Part shown: positions 18,389 to 27,382 of the stretch, piece by piece
How the letters are laid out: each line of letters starts with the position of its first letter
Numbering within the stretch: position 1 is the stretch's first letter
NCBI GenBank assembly: GCA_023440865.1
Contig: JAEXRM010000061.1
Span: forward strand, 1 to 64,000
Source: Bacillota bacterium
GTDB lineage: Bacteria; Bacillota; Clostridia; DSM-8532
Direction: 5' to 3'
DNA: 64,000 nucleotides
The notes under the pieces: model-generated
What the model was told of the DNA's origin: nothing
What the model saw: the letters and a program-made list of their open reading frames with translations, nothing else
Databases searched by the model: none
Program-made: the position numbers and the translations under genes

Positions 18389-20037
18389 CCCCGCTGCCTT
18401 TCCCGGTGTTCGGACGGCGTCATGCCGGTCACCTTCTTGAAGATGGTGGAGAAATAGTTCGCATCCCCGAACCCGGACAGCTCGGCCACCGTGTACAACC
18501 GCATCTGCTCGTCGACAAGCAGCGCCTTCGCCCTTTCGATCCGCAGCCCCGTGGTGTATTCGAGCAGCGTCCGTCCCGTCGCCTTCTTGAAGAAGCTGCA
18601 CAGGTAGCTTTGACTGAGATGGACCGCATCCGCCACGGCCTGCAGCGACAGGTCGGGCTCGTGGAAATGCCGCCGCACGTACTGCTGGATGGCCCTGAGC
18701 TTCTGGTCCCCGGATTCCTCCTGCCTCAGCCGTGAGCGGATGAGGTCGCGCAGGAACGCGTCCATGTCGGACAGACGCGTCATCCGGCCGAACCGTGACC
18801 AGACATAGGGCTGGTCGGCCTGGCGGGCAAGTGGGTCGACACGTCCCTTGTAGGCGGATTCCAGCGCGACCACCGCCAGGGAGAAATACACGTTCTTGAC
18901 GTGGTTGACCTCGCCGTCACGGCAAGCCAAAGCCTGCGCTGAAAGAGCTGCCGCGAGTGCCTCGGCTCCGGCTGCGTCGCTTCTGCCCAGCTGGTCGCGG
19001 AACGAGGCAAGCAAACCGGCCGGGGGCTCGAAGGGGGTCTCCGGCTCCAAGCCGTCGAAGGCCAGCACCCGTGCGTCGGATCGGTAGAACAGCTGGCGGG
19101 CGGCCGCGACCGATTGGCGATACCCCTCGGGCAGGCCCTCCATGCCCCGTGCCGGCATGCCGATGCCGGCCAGCGCGGACACGCGGCCGGGCCGGATCGC
19201 CTCAAGCTCGCCCAGGAGCTGCAGCACCAGACGCCCGGCATCCTCCCGCCCGGTGCCCGCCAGCACCAGCGCAAGCCGCTCGTCCGAGCAGAATCCCGCC
19301 ATGCGTCCCGCACAGGGCGGTCCGTTGCGCGCGGGCTGTGCGGGCGCGCCGGCGATGTGGCCTCCCTGCGGGGCACTGCCGCTGCGCCGCTCCGGCAGGC
19401 GGTTGAGCATGTCGAGGATCGCCTTGCGCAGGGTGGCGCGTTCCTCGGCCTCCGTCAGGCCGTCCCATGCGAGCTGCACGGTCGCGACAAGAAACGGCGG
19501 CTCCTCCAGAAGGCGGCATCCGACCCGCTCCAGCCGCTTGCGCTCCCGGTTTGCATCGGCATCCGGGCTGATCAGGCCGAGCACCGCCTGCTCGAGGATG
19601 GCCGGATAGTTTTCCTGGACGAGTGCCGCCTGCCGGCGCTGCTGGGCACGGCCGGCCTCGAGGTGCCGCAGCTCGGCGACCGCCTGCCGCACGGCGTCCC
19701 CAATCTCCGCCAGGTCGATGGGTTTCTCGACGAAATTCACGGCCTGCAGCCGGATGGCGGATTTCATGCTTTCCTTGTCCGCGTAGCCGCTGATGAAGAT
19801 GAGCCGGCACTCGGGCAGGACGGTGCGCAAATGGCCGGCGAAGGTCATGCCGTCCATCTTGGGCATGCGGACGTCGCAGATGACGATGTCCGGCCTGAAG
19901 TCGGCCAGCCGTTCCAGTGCGGCCATGCCGTTGCGCGCGGTCTCGACGGGTCCCACGCCGAACGCATCCCATGCGATGAACTGGCAAAGGGTTTCCCGGA
20001 CCTGTTTTTCATCATCGACGATCAAAAGCTTGAACAT
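18385..20037 (-). CDS. YesN-type response regulator (REC + AraC HTH)
   Basis: Cytoplasmic regulator, 550 residues. The receiver domain covers 1-120, with acidic residues in IVDDEKQ, phospho-acceptor Asp in IVICDVRMP near residue 54 and Lys in FVEKPID. The last 100 residues are an AraC-type DNA-binding domain with two helix-turn-helix units (AVADAVHLSQSYLCSFFKK and VAELSGFGDANYFSTIFKK), followed by MTPSEHRERQRG. The ATG at 20037 follows GAAGGAAGG. An extended -10 lies about 60 nt upstream. It is the first gene of the pair; the kinase follows with an ATGA overlap, the reverse of the kinase-then-regulator order in the other two pairs in this window. The divergent binding-protein promoter 150 nt away is its most likely target. 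Confidence 0.93.
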   Translation of the reverse strand: MFKLLIVDDEKQVRETLCQFIAWDAFGVGPVETARNGMAALERLADFRPDIVICDVRMPKMDGMTFAGHLRTVLPECRLIFISGYADKESMKSAIRLQAVNFVEKPIDLAEIGDAVRQAVAELRHLEAGRAQQRRQAALVQENYPAILEQAVLGLISPDADANRERKRLERVGCRLLEEPPFLVATVQLAWDGLTEAEERATLRKAILDMLNRLPERRSGSAPQGGHIAGAPAQPARNGPPCAGRMAGFCSDERLALVLAGTGREDAGRLVLQLLGELEAIRPGRVSALAGIGMPARGMEGLPEGYRQSVAAARQLFYRSDARVLAFDGLEPETPFEPPAGLLASFRDQLGRSDAAGAEALAAALSAQALACRDGEVNHVKNVYFSLAVVALESAYKGRVDPLARQADQPYVWSRFGRMTRLSDMDAFLRDLIRSRLRQEESGDQKLRAIQQYVRRHFHEPDLSLQAVADAVHLSQSYLCSFFKKATGRTLLEYTTGLRIERAKALLVDEQMRLYTVAELSGFGDANYFSTIFKKVTGMTPSEHRERQRG

Positions 20038-20098
20038 CGCACCCTTCCTTCGGTCACCAGGGCATGGGACGACTTTGCCCCGCGGGATCCGTCCCACC

Positions 20099-20107
20099 AT
20101 TCTATCA
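20099..20107 (-). promoter_or_regulatory. Extended -10 promoter candidate for the regulator-kinase operon
   Basis: The minus strand reads TGATAGAAT (TGn plus TAGAAT), about 60 nt upstream of the regulator start and in the divergent spacer with the binding-protein gene. Confidence 0.5.
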
Positions 20108-20162
20108 TTCCCGCCATGCCGTGCGGAACCGTGCGGCGGCGACCGGGCATGCGTCACGCAAC

Positions 20163-20191
20163 TTTACGCCGCATGGCCCAACGGGTAGAAT
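20163..20191 (+). promoter_or_regulatory. Sigma-70-type promoter candidate for the orphan binding-protein gene
   Basis: TTTACG (20163-20168), a 17-nt spacer and TAGAAT (20186-20191) lie about 50 nt upstream of the GTG start at 20242. Confidence 0.5.
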
Positions 20192-20241
20192 GGATGAGGT
20201 GGCACCGCGCCCGTACGCGATGCCGTCCAGGAGGTACCGCC

Positions 20242-21876
20242 GTGCGGCGATCCCACCCCTTCCTCACCACCCGGCACGCATGCCGCACCGCCACGACCGG
20301 CGTGATGCTCACCCTGTGCATGGCCGTCTGCGGTTGCGCAGTTCCCGGCGGAACCGACGCCGGGAATCCGGCCGCGCAATCGTCCGCCGCCCCGGAGGCG
20401 GCCTTCCGCATCAGCTCCGAGGACGCGCAGGCCGCCGGCCTATCCAAGTCCGCCACCGTCATCGGATATCTGCTCGGCCCCCGGCACAACGACACGGATG
20501 CCATCGTCGAAGCGGTCAACGAGCGGCTGCAGCGCGACATGAACACGCGGCTGGAACTGAACTTCATCAACTGGGGGGACATCACCACGCGCTATCCGCT
20601 CATCCTGTCGGCCGGCGAGGGCGTGGACTGGATCTACACCTCGAACTGGAACCGCTATGTCGACGAGGCCGTGAAGGGCTCCTTCCTGGAATTGAACCGG
20701 CAAACCCTCGAGCGCTGGATGCCCAACCACATGGCCGCCACACCGGATGCCGCCTGGAAGGACGCGTCGCTCGAGGGCCGCATCTACATGGTGCCCACCG
20801 CCACGCCCGACACGAAGTATCCGGTCATGCTGCTGCGCGAGGATCTCCGCGTGCTGTACAACGTGCCCGAGATCAACCGGTTCACGGACCTGGAACCCTA
20901 CCTGGCGGCCATTCGCGAGAACGAGCCCGGCATGGTGCCGCTGGCGCTCGACAACGGGTATGACGTATCGACCTGCCGGCAGTCGATCATGGGAGAGGAC
21001 GGCTTCATGCCCGGCACCGTGTGCGACGGCGTCACCTACAACATCGAGGATCCCGCATACCGGGTCGTATCGTATGTCGACGAACCCGCCCGGTCCAGCT
21101 TCCGGAAAACCGCCCTCCTCATGAAGGACTGGTATGACAAGGGCTATGTCAACAAGAATCCCTTCGCCAACAACATCCGCAGCAAGGAGGCGTTCCAGGA
21201 CGGCAAATCCGCGGTCGGCCTCGGGAACCTGTATGATGTCGACGCCAACATCCTGCTGGCCGAGCAAGCCGGCTACAGGGTGAAGGTCGTGCCCATGTTC
21301 ACAAAGTCCGGCAGGTACAGCCGCGACTGCTATACGAACAACGGCGTGGCGATCGCGTCCTCCTCGCGCCAGCCCGAGCGGGCGATGCTCGTACTCGACC
21401 GGCTGATGGAGCACCCCGCCTACAACGACCTTGTCACGTTCGGCATCGAGGGAACGCATTACACCGTCACCCCGGACAACCGCATCCGCCTTTCGGATGC
21501 CGCATCGGGCCGAAAGCCGGTCTATACGCACACCGGCTTCTGGTTCACCAACAAGAGCCAGCTGCGCCCGCTGGCCGACTGGTCCGGACAGTACGCCTCG
21601 CTCCGTGCCAATGCCGGCGACATTCTCTTCGACATGCCGCTTGCCGCCTTCGCGTTCTCGCAGGCGGAGGTCAAGGATGAGCTGGACCAGGTCAGCATGG
21701 CATTCCGCCGGTATGGCGACCCGCTTTCGGTGGGTGCGGTGCAGGACGTGGACGAAACGCTGCGCGTGCTCGAAAGCGTGATGCGTTCCAGCGGTGTCGA
21801 CCGGGTGATGATGGCCGCCCAGTCACAGATCGACGCATATCTGGCCGATCGCGCGGCTTTGGTTCGGACGGACTGA
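20242..21876 (+). CDS. Orphan carbohydrate solute-binding lipoprotein
   Basis: 544 residues from a GTG preceded by AGGAGGT with 6-nt spacing; the open frame upstream of it is non-coding. The signal peptide ends at AVCGC (Cys32). The body is a family 1 oligosaccharide-binding protein and a paralogue of the one at 24511-26166. Shared landmarks are the segment INWGDITTRYPLILSAGEGVD followed by YTSNW and KGSFLEL, against LPWSDWQTKYSLTLAGGDQID, YTSDW and KGAFLEI there. No permease follows it; the next gene is convergent. It stands divergently to a kinase/regulator pair, so it could be a second receptor for the permeases at 26293-28330 or an accessory sensor for the kinase. Both are inference. Confidence 0.9.
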   Translation: MRRSHPFLTTRHACRTATTGVMLTLCMAVCGCAVPGGTDAGNPAAQSSAAPEAAFRISSEDAQAAGLSKSATVIGYLLGPRHNDTDAIVEAVNERLQRDMNTRLELNFINWGDITTRYPLILSAGEGVDWIYTSNWNRYVDEAVKGSFLELNRQTLERWMPNHMAATPDAAWKDASLEGRIYMVPTATPDTKYPVMLLREDLRVLYNVPEINRFTDLEPYLAAIRENEPGMVPLALDNGYDVSTCRQSIMGEDGFMPGTVCDGVTYNIEDPAYRVVSYVDEPARSSFRKTALLMKDWYDKGYVNKNPFANNIRSKEAFQDGKSAVGLGNLYDVDANILLAEQAGYRVKVVPMFTKSGRYSRDCYTNNGVAIASSSRQPERAMLVLDRLMEHPAYNDLVTFGIEGTHYTVTPDNRIRLSDAASGRKPVYTHTGFWFTNKSQLRPLADWSGQYASLRANAGDILFDMPLAAFAFSQAEVKDELDQVSMAFRRYGDPLSVGAVQDVDETLRVLESVMRSSGVDRVMMAAQSQIDAYLADRAALVRTD

Positions 21877-21920
21877 CGCCGCATGCGCTGAGCTTGCCCG
21901 CCTCGCCGCGTCCGGACGGC

Positions 21921-24341
21921 TCATCCGCCGATGGTCAGCGCGGCCGCCGCAAGCCCTTCGCAGGCCGCACGGATTAGCACCGCCCCTTCACCCGTCCGGC
22001 GCACCAGGACGTATGCCAGCCCGCCAAGCGTCGACCGGACGGGCGACCTGAGGCAGGTGCGGTCCTCCGGCATGCCGTTGTCCATGCCCGCCAGCTCGCC
22101 GTCTCCGGAAACCTTCACGGCCACGCCAATCTCCGCGTCCGGCACGAGCCGCCCCGCCGCATCGAGCACGCGGACGACCGCCTGGTGCCATGCGGGCTGG
22201 CCGGCAGGCGTCATGTCCGTGATGCCCGGCAGCGGCTCCGGGTCCTCGGCAACCAGCTCGAGGCGGTACGGCGCATCCGTCGTCACCACCGTTTCCCGGC
22301 ACACCGCGATGCCTTCCCGCCATCCGACGGCTTCCAGCGTGCCGGGTTCATACGGCACATCCCAGGAAAGGTGCAGGTCCGTTGTGGTGGGCTGGGGCAA
22401 CATCCGGTCGAAATGGCCGTACTTCTCCGTCATGCCCTGCAGCGGAAACTGGCGCGACTTGCGGCCAAAACTCCGCCCGTTGAGGCGCAGCTCCACCGTG
22501 TCGCAGTTCGTGCAGCACTGCACCGCGATCACGCGTCCCTCCCGTCCCGGCCAGTTCCAGTGAGGAAACAGGTGCAGCACCGGCGCCTCGGTCCAGACGC
22601 TACGATAGAAGTGCCAGGCGTCCTTGGGGAAGCCGCAGGTGTCGAGTGCGCCGCAGCTGGCATGCTTGTGCGGCCATCGGCTTTCACCGAGGTAGTCGAT
22701 GCCCGTCCACAGGAAATCGCCCGCCACGAAGTCGTTCACCTCCGTATATTTGAGCAGCGGCGTCACACGGGCCAGGCGCGAGCGGTAGTCCCCGAACCAC
22801 GGATGCGGCGCCTGTCCGTCCACCTCGTAGCGGCCGCGGAAACCGCCGGCGCAGCCATGCTCGCTGCCGGTGAGGCACCAGTCCGGATGCGCGTGCCGGT
22901 CCTCGGCGTACAGCAGCTCGGTGCGGTTGCGCCACCGGTTGATGTAGTTCGCCCCCACGACGTCCAGCGCGGCGAGGAACGCCTCCGTGGCGGGAACCGG
23001 TTCCGCCTGGATGTTGTCGCAGGCGGAGGTGACCATGCGGGTCGGATCGAGCCTGTGGCACAAGTCGACCAGCTCCCGGGCGGTCACCTCGCCGCCGGGC
23101 TTCGTTTGCTCGGGTATCTCGTTGCCGATGCTCCACAGCACCACGGACGGGTGGTTGCGGTCGCGGCGGATCATGTCGGCCAGATCACGCGTGTGGTCGG
23201 CGTCCCAGAAATCGGCGTATCCATGGATGGCCTGACCGTTCTTGTCCTTGCGGATCGTCCATTCGTCGAATGCCTCGTCCATCACGCAGAAGCCCATGCG
23301 GTCGCACAGGTCAAGCAGGGCCGGATCGGGCGGGTTGTGGCTCATGCGCAGCGCGTTGCAGCCCATCTGCCTGAGTGTGCGGAGCCGCCGCTGCCAGACT
23401 GCCGCCGGCACAGCCGCTCCGGCACAGCCGCCGTCGTGGTGCAGGCACAGGCCGCGCAGCTTGAGCCGTTTCCCGTTGAGCAGGAAACCATGATTCCTGT
23501 CGAAGGCGATCGTGCGGATGCCAAAACGGATCGATGCGGCATCGAGCGCATGGCCCGCGGCATCCGCCAGCACAACGTCCAGTCCGTACAGGAACGGTTC
23601 GTCGGGGGACCATCGCCGCGGATCGGGCAGGATGAACGACGCAACCGCGCGACCGGCCGCACGACCGATCGAGAAGGCAGTGGGGATCCCGACATCCCCG
23701 GAATCCGATGCCGCGGGCCCGTTCGGGTCCGGCATCACCGCCCGATCCGCCAGCACCCGGTCGTCTTCCTTCACGATGAAGCGCACCCGTGCGCCCGCAG
23801 GCGGGAGGCCCTCCAACGCCGCGTCCAGACGGACCTCGACAGAGCCATCCGGAAGGTCCTCCGTCCTGACGCCGATGCCGTGCCAGGCCAGCCAGGCGGC
23901 GCCTGTCCGGCACAGGCGGACCGGCCGGGTGACGCCGGATCCGGAATACCACCGGGAGTTGGGCTGGGCACTGTTGTCCACGCGCACCTCGATGCGGTTG
24001 TCACCGGTCAGCAGATGCGGCGTCAGATCCAGGCCGAAGCCGAGATAACCGAAGTTGCGCCCGCCCAAATCGGTTCCGTTGAGGCGGACGCGGCAGTTCT
24101 GGTACACACCGTCGAAGCGGAGCGACACGGTTTCCCCCGGCGACGCCGGCTCATACCGGAATGTCTTTCGATACAGGCCGACCCCGCAGGGGAGAAATCC
24201 GCCGTCCCCACCGGCCGGCGCCAACTGGTCGAACTCCCCCTCGACACTCCAATCGTGCGGCAGCCGCACATCCCGCCATGCGTTGTCCGTCTGCTCGAGC
24301 TTGAACTGCCAGTCGGTTCCGAAGTCTGTTCGCTCGTACAT
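21921..24341 (-). CDS. GH2 glycoside hydrolase (beta-galactosidase-like)
   Basis: 806 residues, no signal peptide, so cytoplasmic. Order: sugar-binding jelly-roll domain (RLPHDWSVEG near residue 25, NWRVRLNG-like QNCRVRLNG near 75), immunoglobulin-like domain, TIM barrel from about 285 (LRGLCLHHDGGCAG, MSHNPPDP), then C-terminal beta domains of the DUF4982 and Big type. The acid/base is Glu408 in SIGNEI. The likely nucleophile is Glu494 in GSEHG; the 86-residue spacing fits GH2. The ATG at 24341 lies just after AGGAGG. It is the last gene of the LplB-LplC-binding protein operon and should cleave imported galacto-oligosaccharides. Beta-glucuronidase or another GH2 activity cannot be ruled out from sequence. 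Confidence 0.9.
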   Translation of the reverse strand: MYERTDFGTDWQFKLEQTDNAWRDVRLPHDWSVEGEFDQLAPAGGDGGFLPCGVGLYRKTFRYEPASPGETVSLRFDGVYQNCRVRLNGTDLGGRNFGYLGFGLDLTPHLLTGDNRIEVRVDNSAQPNSRWYSGSGVTRPVRLCRTGAAWLAWHGIGVRTEDLPDGSVEVRLDAALEGLPPAGARVRFIVKEDDRVLADRAVMPDPNGPAASDSGDVGIPTAFSIGRAAGRAVASFILPDPRRWSPDEPFLYGLDVVLADAAGHALDAASIRFGIRTIAFDRNHGFLLNGKRLKLRGLCLHHDGGCAGAAVPAAVWQRRLRTLRQMGCNALRMSHNPPDPALLDLCDRMGFCVMDEAFDEWTIRKDKNGQAIHGYADFWDADHTRDLADMIRRDRNHPSVVLWSIGNEIPEQTKPGGEVTARELVDLCHRLDPTRMVTSACDNIQAEPVPATEAFLAALDVVGANYINRWRNRTELLYAEDRHAHPDWCLTGSEHGCAGGFRGRYEVDGQAPHPWFGDYRSRLARVTPLLKYTEVNDFVAGDFLWTGIDYLGESRWPHKHASCGALDTCGFPKDAWHFYRSVWTEAPVLHLFPHWNWPGREGRVIAVQCCTNCDTVELRLNGRSFGRKSRQFPLQGMTEKYGHFDRMLPQPTTTDLHLSWDVPYEPGTLEAVGWREGIAVCRETVVTTDAPYRLELVAEDPEPLPGITDMTPAGQPAWHQAVVRVLDAAGRLVPDAEIGVAVKVSGDGELAGMDNGMPEDRTCLRSPVRSTLGGLAYVLVRRTGEGAVLIRAACEGLAAAALTIGG

Positions 24342-24417
24342 GATGCCTCCTGTCATCGGCGGTGCCGCGGCACATCCTGCTGCCGTCACCGCGCCACGCC
24401 GCCGTCGTGCGCGGAAA

Positions 24418-24452
24418 GGCCCGGAGGAAAGGGCTTGCCTTCCTTCCGGGCC
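24418..24452 (-). repeat. Stem-loop between binding-protein gene and GH2 gene
   Basis: GGCCCGGAGGAAAGG (24418-24432) pairs with CCTTCCTTCCGGGCC (24438-24452) except for two mismatches. A short T-run (TTTCC) follows on the minus strand. Partial termination or 3' protection after the receptor gene is likely. Confidence 0.55.
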
Positions 24453-24510
24453 ACAGTCCCGTTTCGTTTCTACCCCGGACATGCGGGGAACCCAGGTTGT
24501 CTATGCCACG

Positions 24511-26166
24511 TTACTTGTAGGTGTCGGCGATGTACTTGGACAGCTGGGTCCTGAACTCGGTCGTGATCTTGTCAAGGCCGGCGCCCTCGGCGGCCTTCCT
24601 GAACTCGGCAAGCTTGGCGTCCACGTCGCCGGCCATGCCCAGGCGGAGTGCCGGGATGTACTGGTCACGCAGCGCGTTGACAGCTGCCAGCTCGTTCTTG
24701 ACCGGCGTTTCGTCGAACCGGAAGGCGCGCAGCGGCGGATTCTTGTACACGGCGGTCCATTTCTTGGTCATCTCGTCCTGCTTGACCTGCTCGTCGGAAC
24801 CGTCGCCCAGCAGCTTGCGGAAACCGGGCACGAGGCCTTCGAAATAGTCATCGGTCGGACGGATGGCCCAGGTCCAGGCATCGGTGTTGTAGTTGGCGAG
24901 ATTCTCCGTGATCTGCGTGAACTCGCTGGATCCGGAAGCCTTCCAGTGCATGTTCTCGAGACCGGTCCGCAGCGTGAAGGAGACGTCGGGATCAAACTTC
25001 ATCAGGTCGAGCACGGCGGCGGCGCGTTCCGGCTGTTCGGAAACGGCTGCGATCGCGATACAGTCGTTGGAATACTTCATGGGCTTGTGCAAGCCGTTCG
25101 GGGTGATGTCATAATAGCCGGGCACCCATTCGGCGTTGTTGGCGCGCATCTGCTTGCCGGCGGAATAGACGGTGAAGTTCCATGCGAGTGCGGCGCTCTT
25201 GCCGTTCTGGAAGGAATCGCGCACCTGGATGTCGTTGTTCAGGGCGTTTTTCGGGAACACACCCTTCTGGGCCCAGGTCACCATGCGCTTGAGGAAGGTG
25301 GTGTAGTCCGGATCGAAGAAGGAGTACATAACCTCGTCGACGGAGGGGATGGTCTTGTCATCCTTGTAGTTGTACACGAAGTCATAACCGATGTCGACCT
25401 TGTTCATGTCCTGGTAGTAGTACAGGTTCGCGTGGTCGATGTTGTCCTTGGAGGCGTTGTAGGCGATGATGCCGTCTTCCTTTTGGGCGATCGCGAACAG
25501 GTACTGCTCGTACGTATCCGTGTCTGTGATTTCAGGCAGATTGTGCTTGGTGCGCAAATCGTCGCGGATGACGACCATGCTGTCGTTGTGGTTGATCTTC
25601 GACTGGGGCACGGCGAACATCTTGCCGGAAATCTTCACTTCGTCCCAGGAGGCGGCCACCTGCTTCGCGGCGGTCAGCGGCATGCACTTGGCGACGAACT
25701 CGGGCGTGATTTCCAGGAAGGCGCCCTTCGCGGATTCGGACGAGTAGTTCGCCCAGTCGGAAGTGTACATCAGGTCGATCTGGTCGCCGCCGGCGAGCGT
25801 CAGCGAGTACTTCGTCTGCCAGTCGGACCAGGGCAGGAAATTGACAACCAGCTTGGCGTTGACCTTGGGCACAAGGTAGGTGTTGTTGACATAGTCGAGG
25901 ACCTTTTCCAGGTCGGCAGGGGTATCGCCGAGGTGGTAGTAGACGATTTCGGCCGGCTCCGAGATATCGACGCCGCCATACAGCTTTGCGCCATCCGGGG
26001 CCGCTTCCGTGGAGGCCGCCTCGCTGGATGCCGAAGCGGAGGCCGTTTCGGACGCTTTCGGGGATGCGGGGCTGGATGCAGCGGGCGTGGCGCCGCCGCA
26101 GGCAGCAGTCAGGAGCATCGACAGGCAGAGCATGAGGGTCAGGGCGAGTTTCACGGTACGTTTCAT
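24511..26166 (-). CDS. Carbohydrate ABC importer solute-binding lipoprotein
   Basis: 551 residues. Signal peptide MKRTVKLALTLML with lipobox LTAAC (Cys23), then a Ser/Ala/Glu linker to about residue 55. The body is an LplA-type oligosaccharide receptor (LPWSDWQTKYSLTLAGGDQID, YTSDWANYSSES, VIRDDLRTKHNLPEITD). The ATG at 26166 follows AAAAGGAGG. It is downstream of the two permeases and upstream of a cytoplasmic GH2 enzyme, with a divergent galactanase fusion on the other side of the operon, so galacto-oligosaccharides are the likely cargo. It is paralogous to the orphan protein at 20242-21876. Confidence 0.92.
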   Translation of the reverse strand: MKRTVKLALTLMLCLSMLLTAACGGATPAASSPASPKASETASASASSEAASTEAAPDGAKLYGGVDISEPAEIVYYHLGDTPADLEKVLDYVNNTYLVPKVNAKLVVNFLPWSDWQTKYSLTLAGGDQIDLMYTSDWANYSSESAKGAFLEITPEFVAKCMPLTAAKQVAASWDEVKISGKMFAVPQSKINHNDSMVVIRDDLRTKHNLPEITDTDTYEQYLFAIAQKEDGIIAYNASKDNIDHANLYYYQDMNKVDIGYDFVYNYKDDKTIPSVDEVMYSFFDPDYTTFLKRMVTWAQKGVFPKNALNNDIQVRDSFQNGKSAALAWNFTVYSAGKQMRANNAEWVPGYYDITPNGLHKPMKYSNDCIAIAAVSEQPERAAAVLDLMKFDPDVSFTLRTGLENMHWKASGSSEFTQITENLANYNTDAWTWAIRPTDDYFEGLVPGFRKLLGDGSDEQVKQDEMTKKWTAVYKNPPLRAFRFDETPVKNELAAVNALRDQYIPALRLGMAGDVDAKLAEFRKAAEGAGLDKITTEFRTQLSKYIADTYK

Positions 26167-26292
26167 GACTGTCCTCCTTTTCTATCGCCTCTCCCATTCG
26201 GGAGTGGACGTCTGTGGTACGGCCTCGCTCACCACACGCTGCGCCGCGTTCCGGCGAGGGCGGGAAGCGCCGGCGAAAGCGGACCGCGTCGG

Positions 26293-27225
26293 TCATCCCT
26301 TTACGGCGCCAATGGTGAGACCCTTGACGAAATGCTTTTGCAGGAATGGATACAACAGGATGATGGGACCGGTGACGATGACGGTGAGCGACATTTTCAT
26401 GGCGTTGATCGGAATGTACGGCACCTCGATGCCCGACTTGTCGGCGATCGCCCGCAGCTGCTGGGCATCGTTGATGAGCTTCTGGAGATAGTACTGCAGC
26501 GTCCACTTTTCCTGCTTGGTCATGAAGAGCATGCAGTTGTACCAGTCGTTCCAGTATCCCAGGGCGGTGAACAGCGTGAGGGTGGCCAGCAGCGGCTTGG
26601 CCAACGGCAGGATGAGCTTGAAATAAATCGTGAAGTTGCCCGCGCCGTCGATGATGGCGGATTCGTTGATCTCGTGCGGAATCGACTTCATGAAGTTCTT
26701 GGCGATGATCATGTTCCAGACCGAGAACATGCCTGGCAGGATGAGTGCCCAGAAATGGTTCTTGAAACCGAACACCCGCGTGCATAGCAGGTACCAGGGC
26801 ACCAAACCTCCATTGAAGAGGGTGGTGAAGAAAAAGAAGAACGAGAACTGGTTGCGCCAGGGAAAATCCACCCGCTGCAGCACATAGCCGGTCATGGTCG
26901 CGAGGAATGTAGCGCAGGCCGTGCCGATGACGGTGACGGCGATCGTGTTGCCGTAAGCACGGGCGATCAGGGTCGGATTCTTCAGCGAAAGCAGGTAGCC
27001 TTCGAGTGAGAAGCTCCTGAACATCAGGCCGTAGCCATACTTCATGACTTCGGCCTCTGAGGTGAAGGAGGCGACGACAACAAGGTAGAACGGCAGGAAG
27101 CAGGCCAGGGCAAACAACCCGACGAGCAGATAGGCGATCACGTTGAAGGTGATGCGGTCCGCCGTATAGTACCGGGAGAGCCGGGGGGGCGCCAGGTGCG
27201 GGACGTCGCTTGTCTGTACCGACAT
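26293..27225 (-). CDS. Carbohydrate ABC importer permease (LplC-like)
   Basis: 310 residues from the ATG at 27225, which has AAGGAG upstream; an in-frame ATG further up lacks one. Six hydrophobic segments are visible (first VIAYLLVGLFALACFLPFYLV). The EAA loop is a variant, NESAIIDGAGNF with LPLAKP. The C-terminus HFVKGLTIGAVKG is typical of the LplC branch. Partner of the LplB-like permease at 27365-28330, with which it shares a structured 139-nt spacer, and upstream of its binding protein. No ATPase in the operon. Confidence 0.92.
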   Translation of the reverse strand: MSVQTSDVPHLAPPRLSRYYTADRITFNVIAYLLVGLFALACFLPFYLVVVASFTSEAEVMKYGYGLMFRSFSLEGYLLSLKNPTLIARAYGNTIAVTVIGTACATFLATMTGYVLQRVDFPWRNQFSFFFFFTTLFNGGLVPWYLLCTRVFGFKNHFWALILPGMFSVWNMIIAKNFMKSIPHEINESAIIDGAGNFTIYFKLILPLAKPLLATLTLFTALGYWNDWYNCMLFMTKQEKWTLQYYLQKLINDAQQLRAIADKSGIEVPYIPINAMKMSLTVIVTGPIILLYPFLQKHFVKGLTIGAVKG

Positions 27226-27281
27226 GATGGTCTCCTTTTCATGGAAGGATGGGGTGTCATCCTTGCTTCGCAACGATGACG

Positions 27282-27382
27282 GCTGCCGCGGGTTGATTGT
27301 CCCGCTCCCGCGATTTGCTGCGCAAATTGCTGCCGCGGGTTGATTACTCTTTGTTCTGCCTCTGTCAGAACAAAGAGTAATC
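27282..27382. repeat. Structured intercistronic element with direct and inverted repeats
   Basis: A 17-bp direct repeat (GCTGCCGCGGGTTGATT at 27282-27298 and 27329-27345) brackets a small hairpin ATTTGC/GCAAAT. The second copy runs into a perfect 16-bp inverted repeat (27342-27357 with 27367-27382, 9-nt loop). One arm of that inverted repeat encodes the last residues and stop of the LplB-like gene. On the minus strand no U-tract follows. Confidence 0.85.

Noticed and set aside
19114..20241. Upstream extension of the orphan receptor frame
   Set aside because: It runs antisense through the response regulator; the GTG at 20242 has an ideal AGGAGGT and begins the signal peptide.
22185..24554. 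789-codon plus-strand frame opposite the GH2 gene
   Set aside because: It is the shadow of a well-supported GH2 enzyme, with no signal, ribosome site or recognisable domain.
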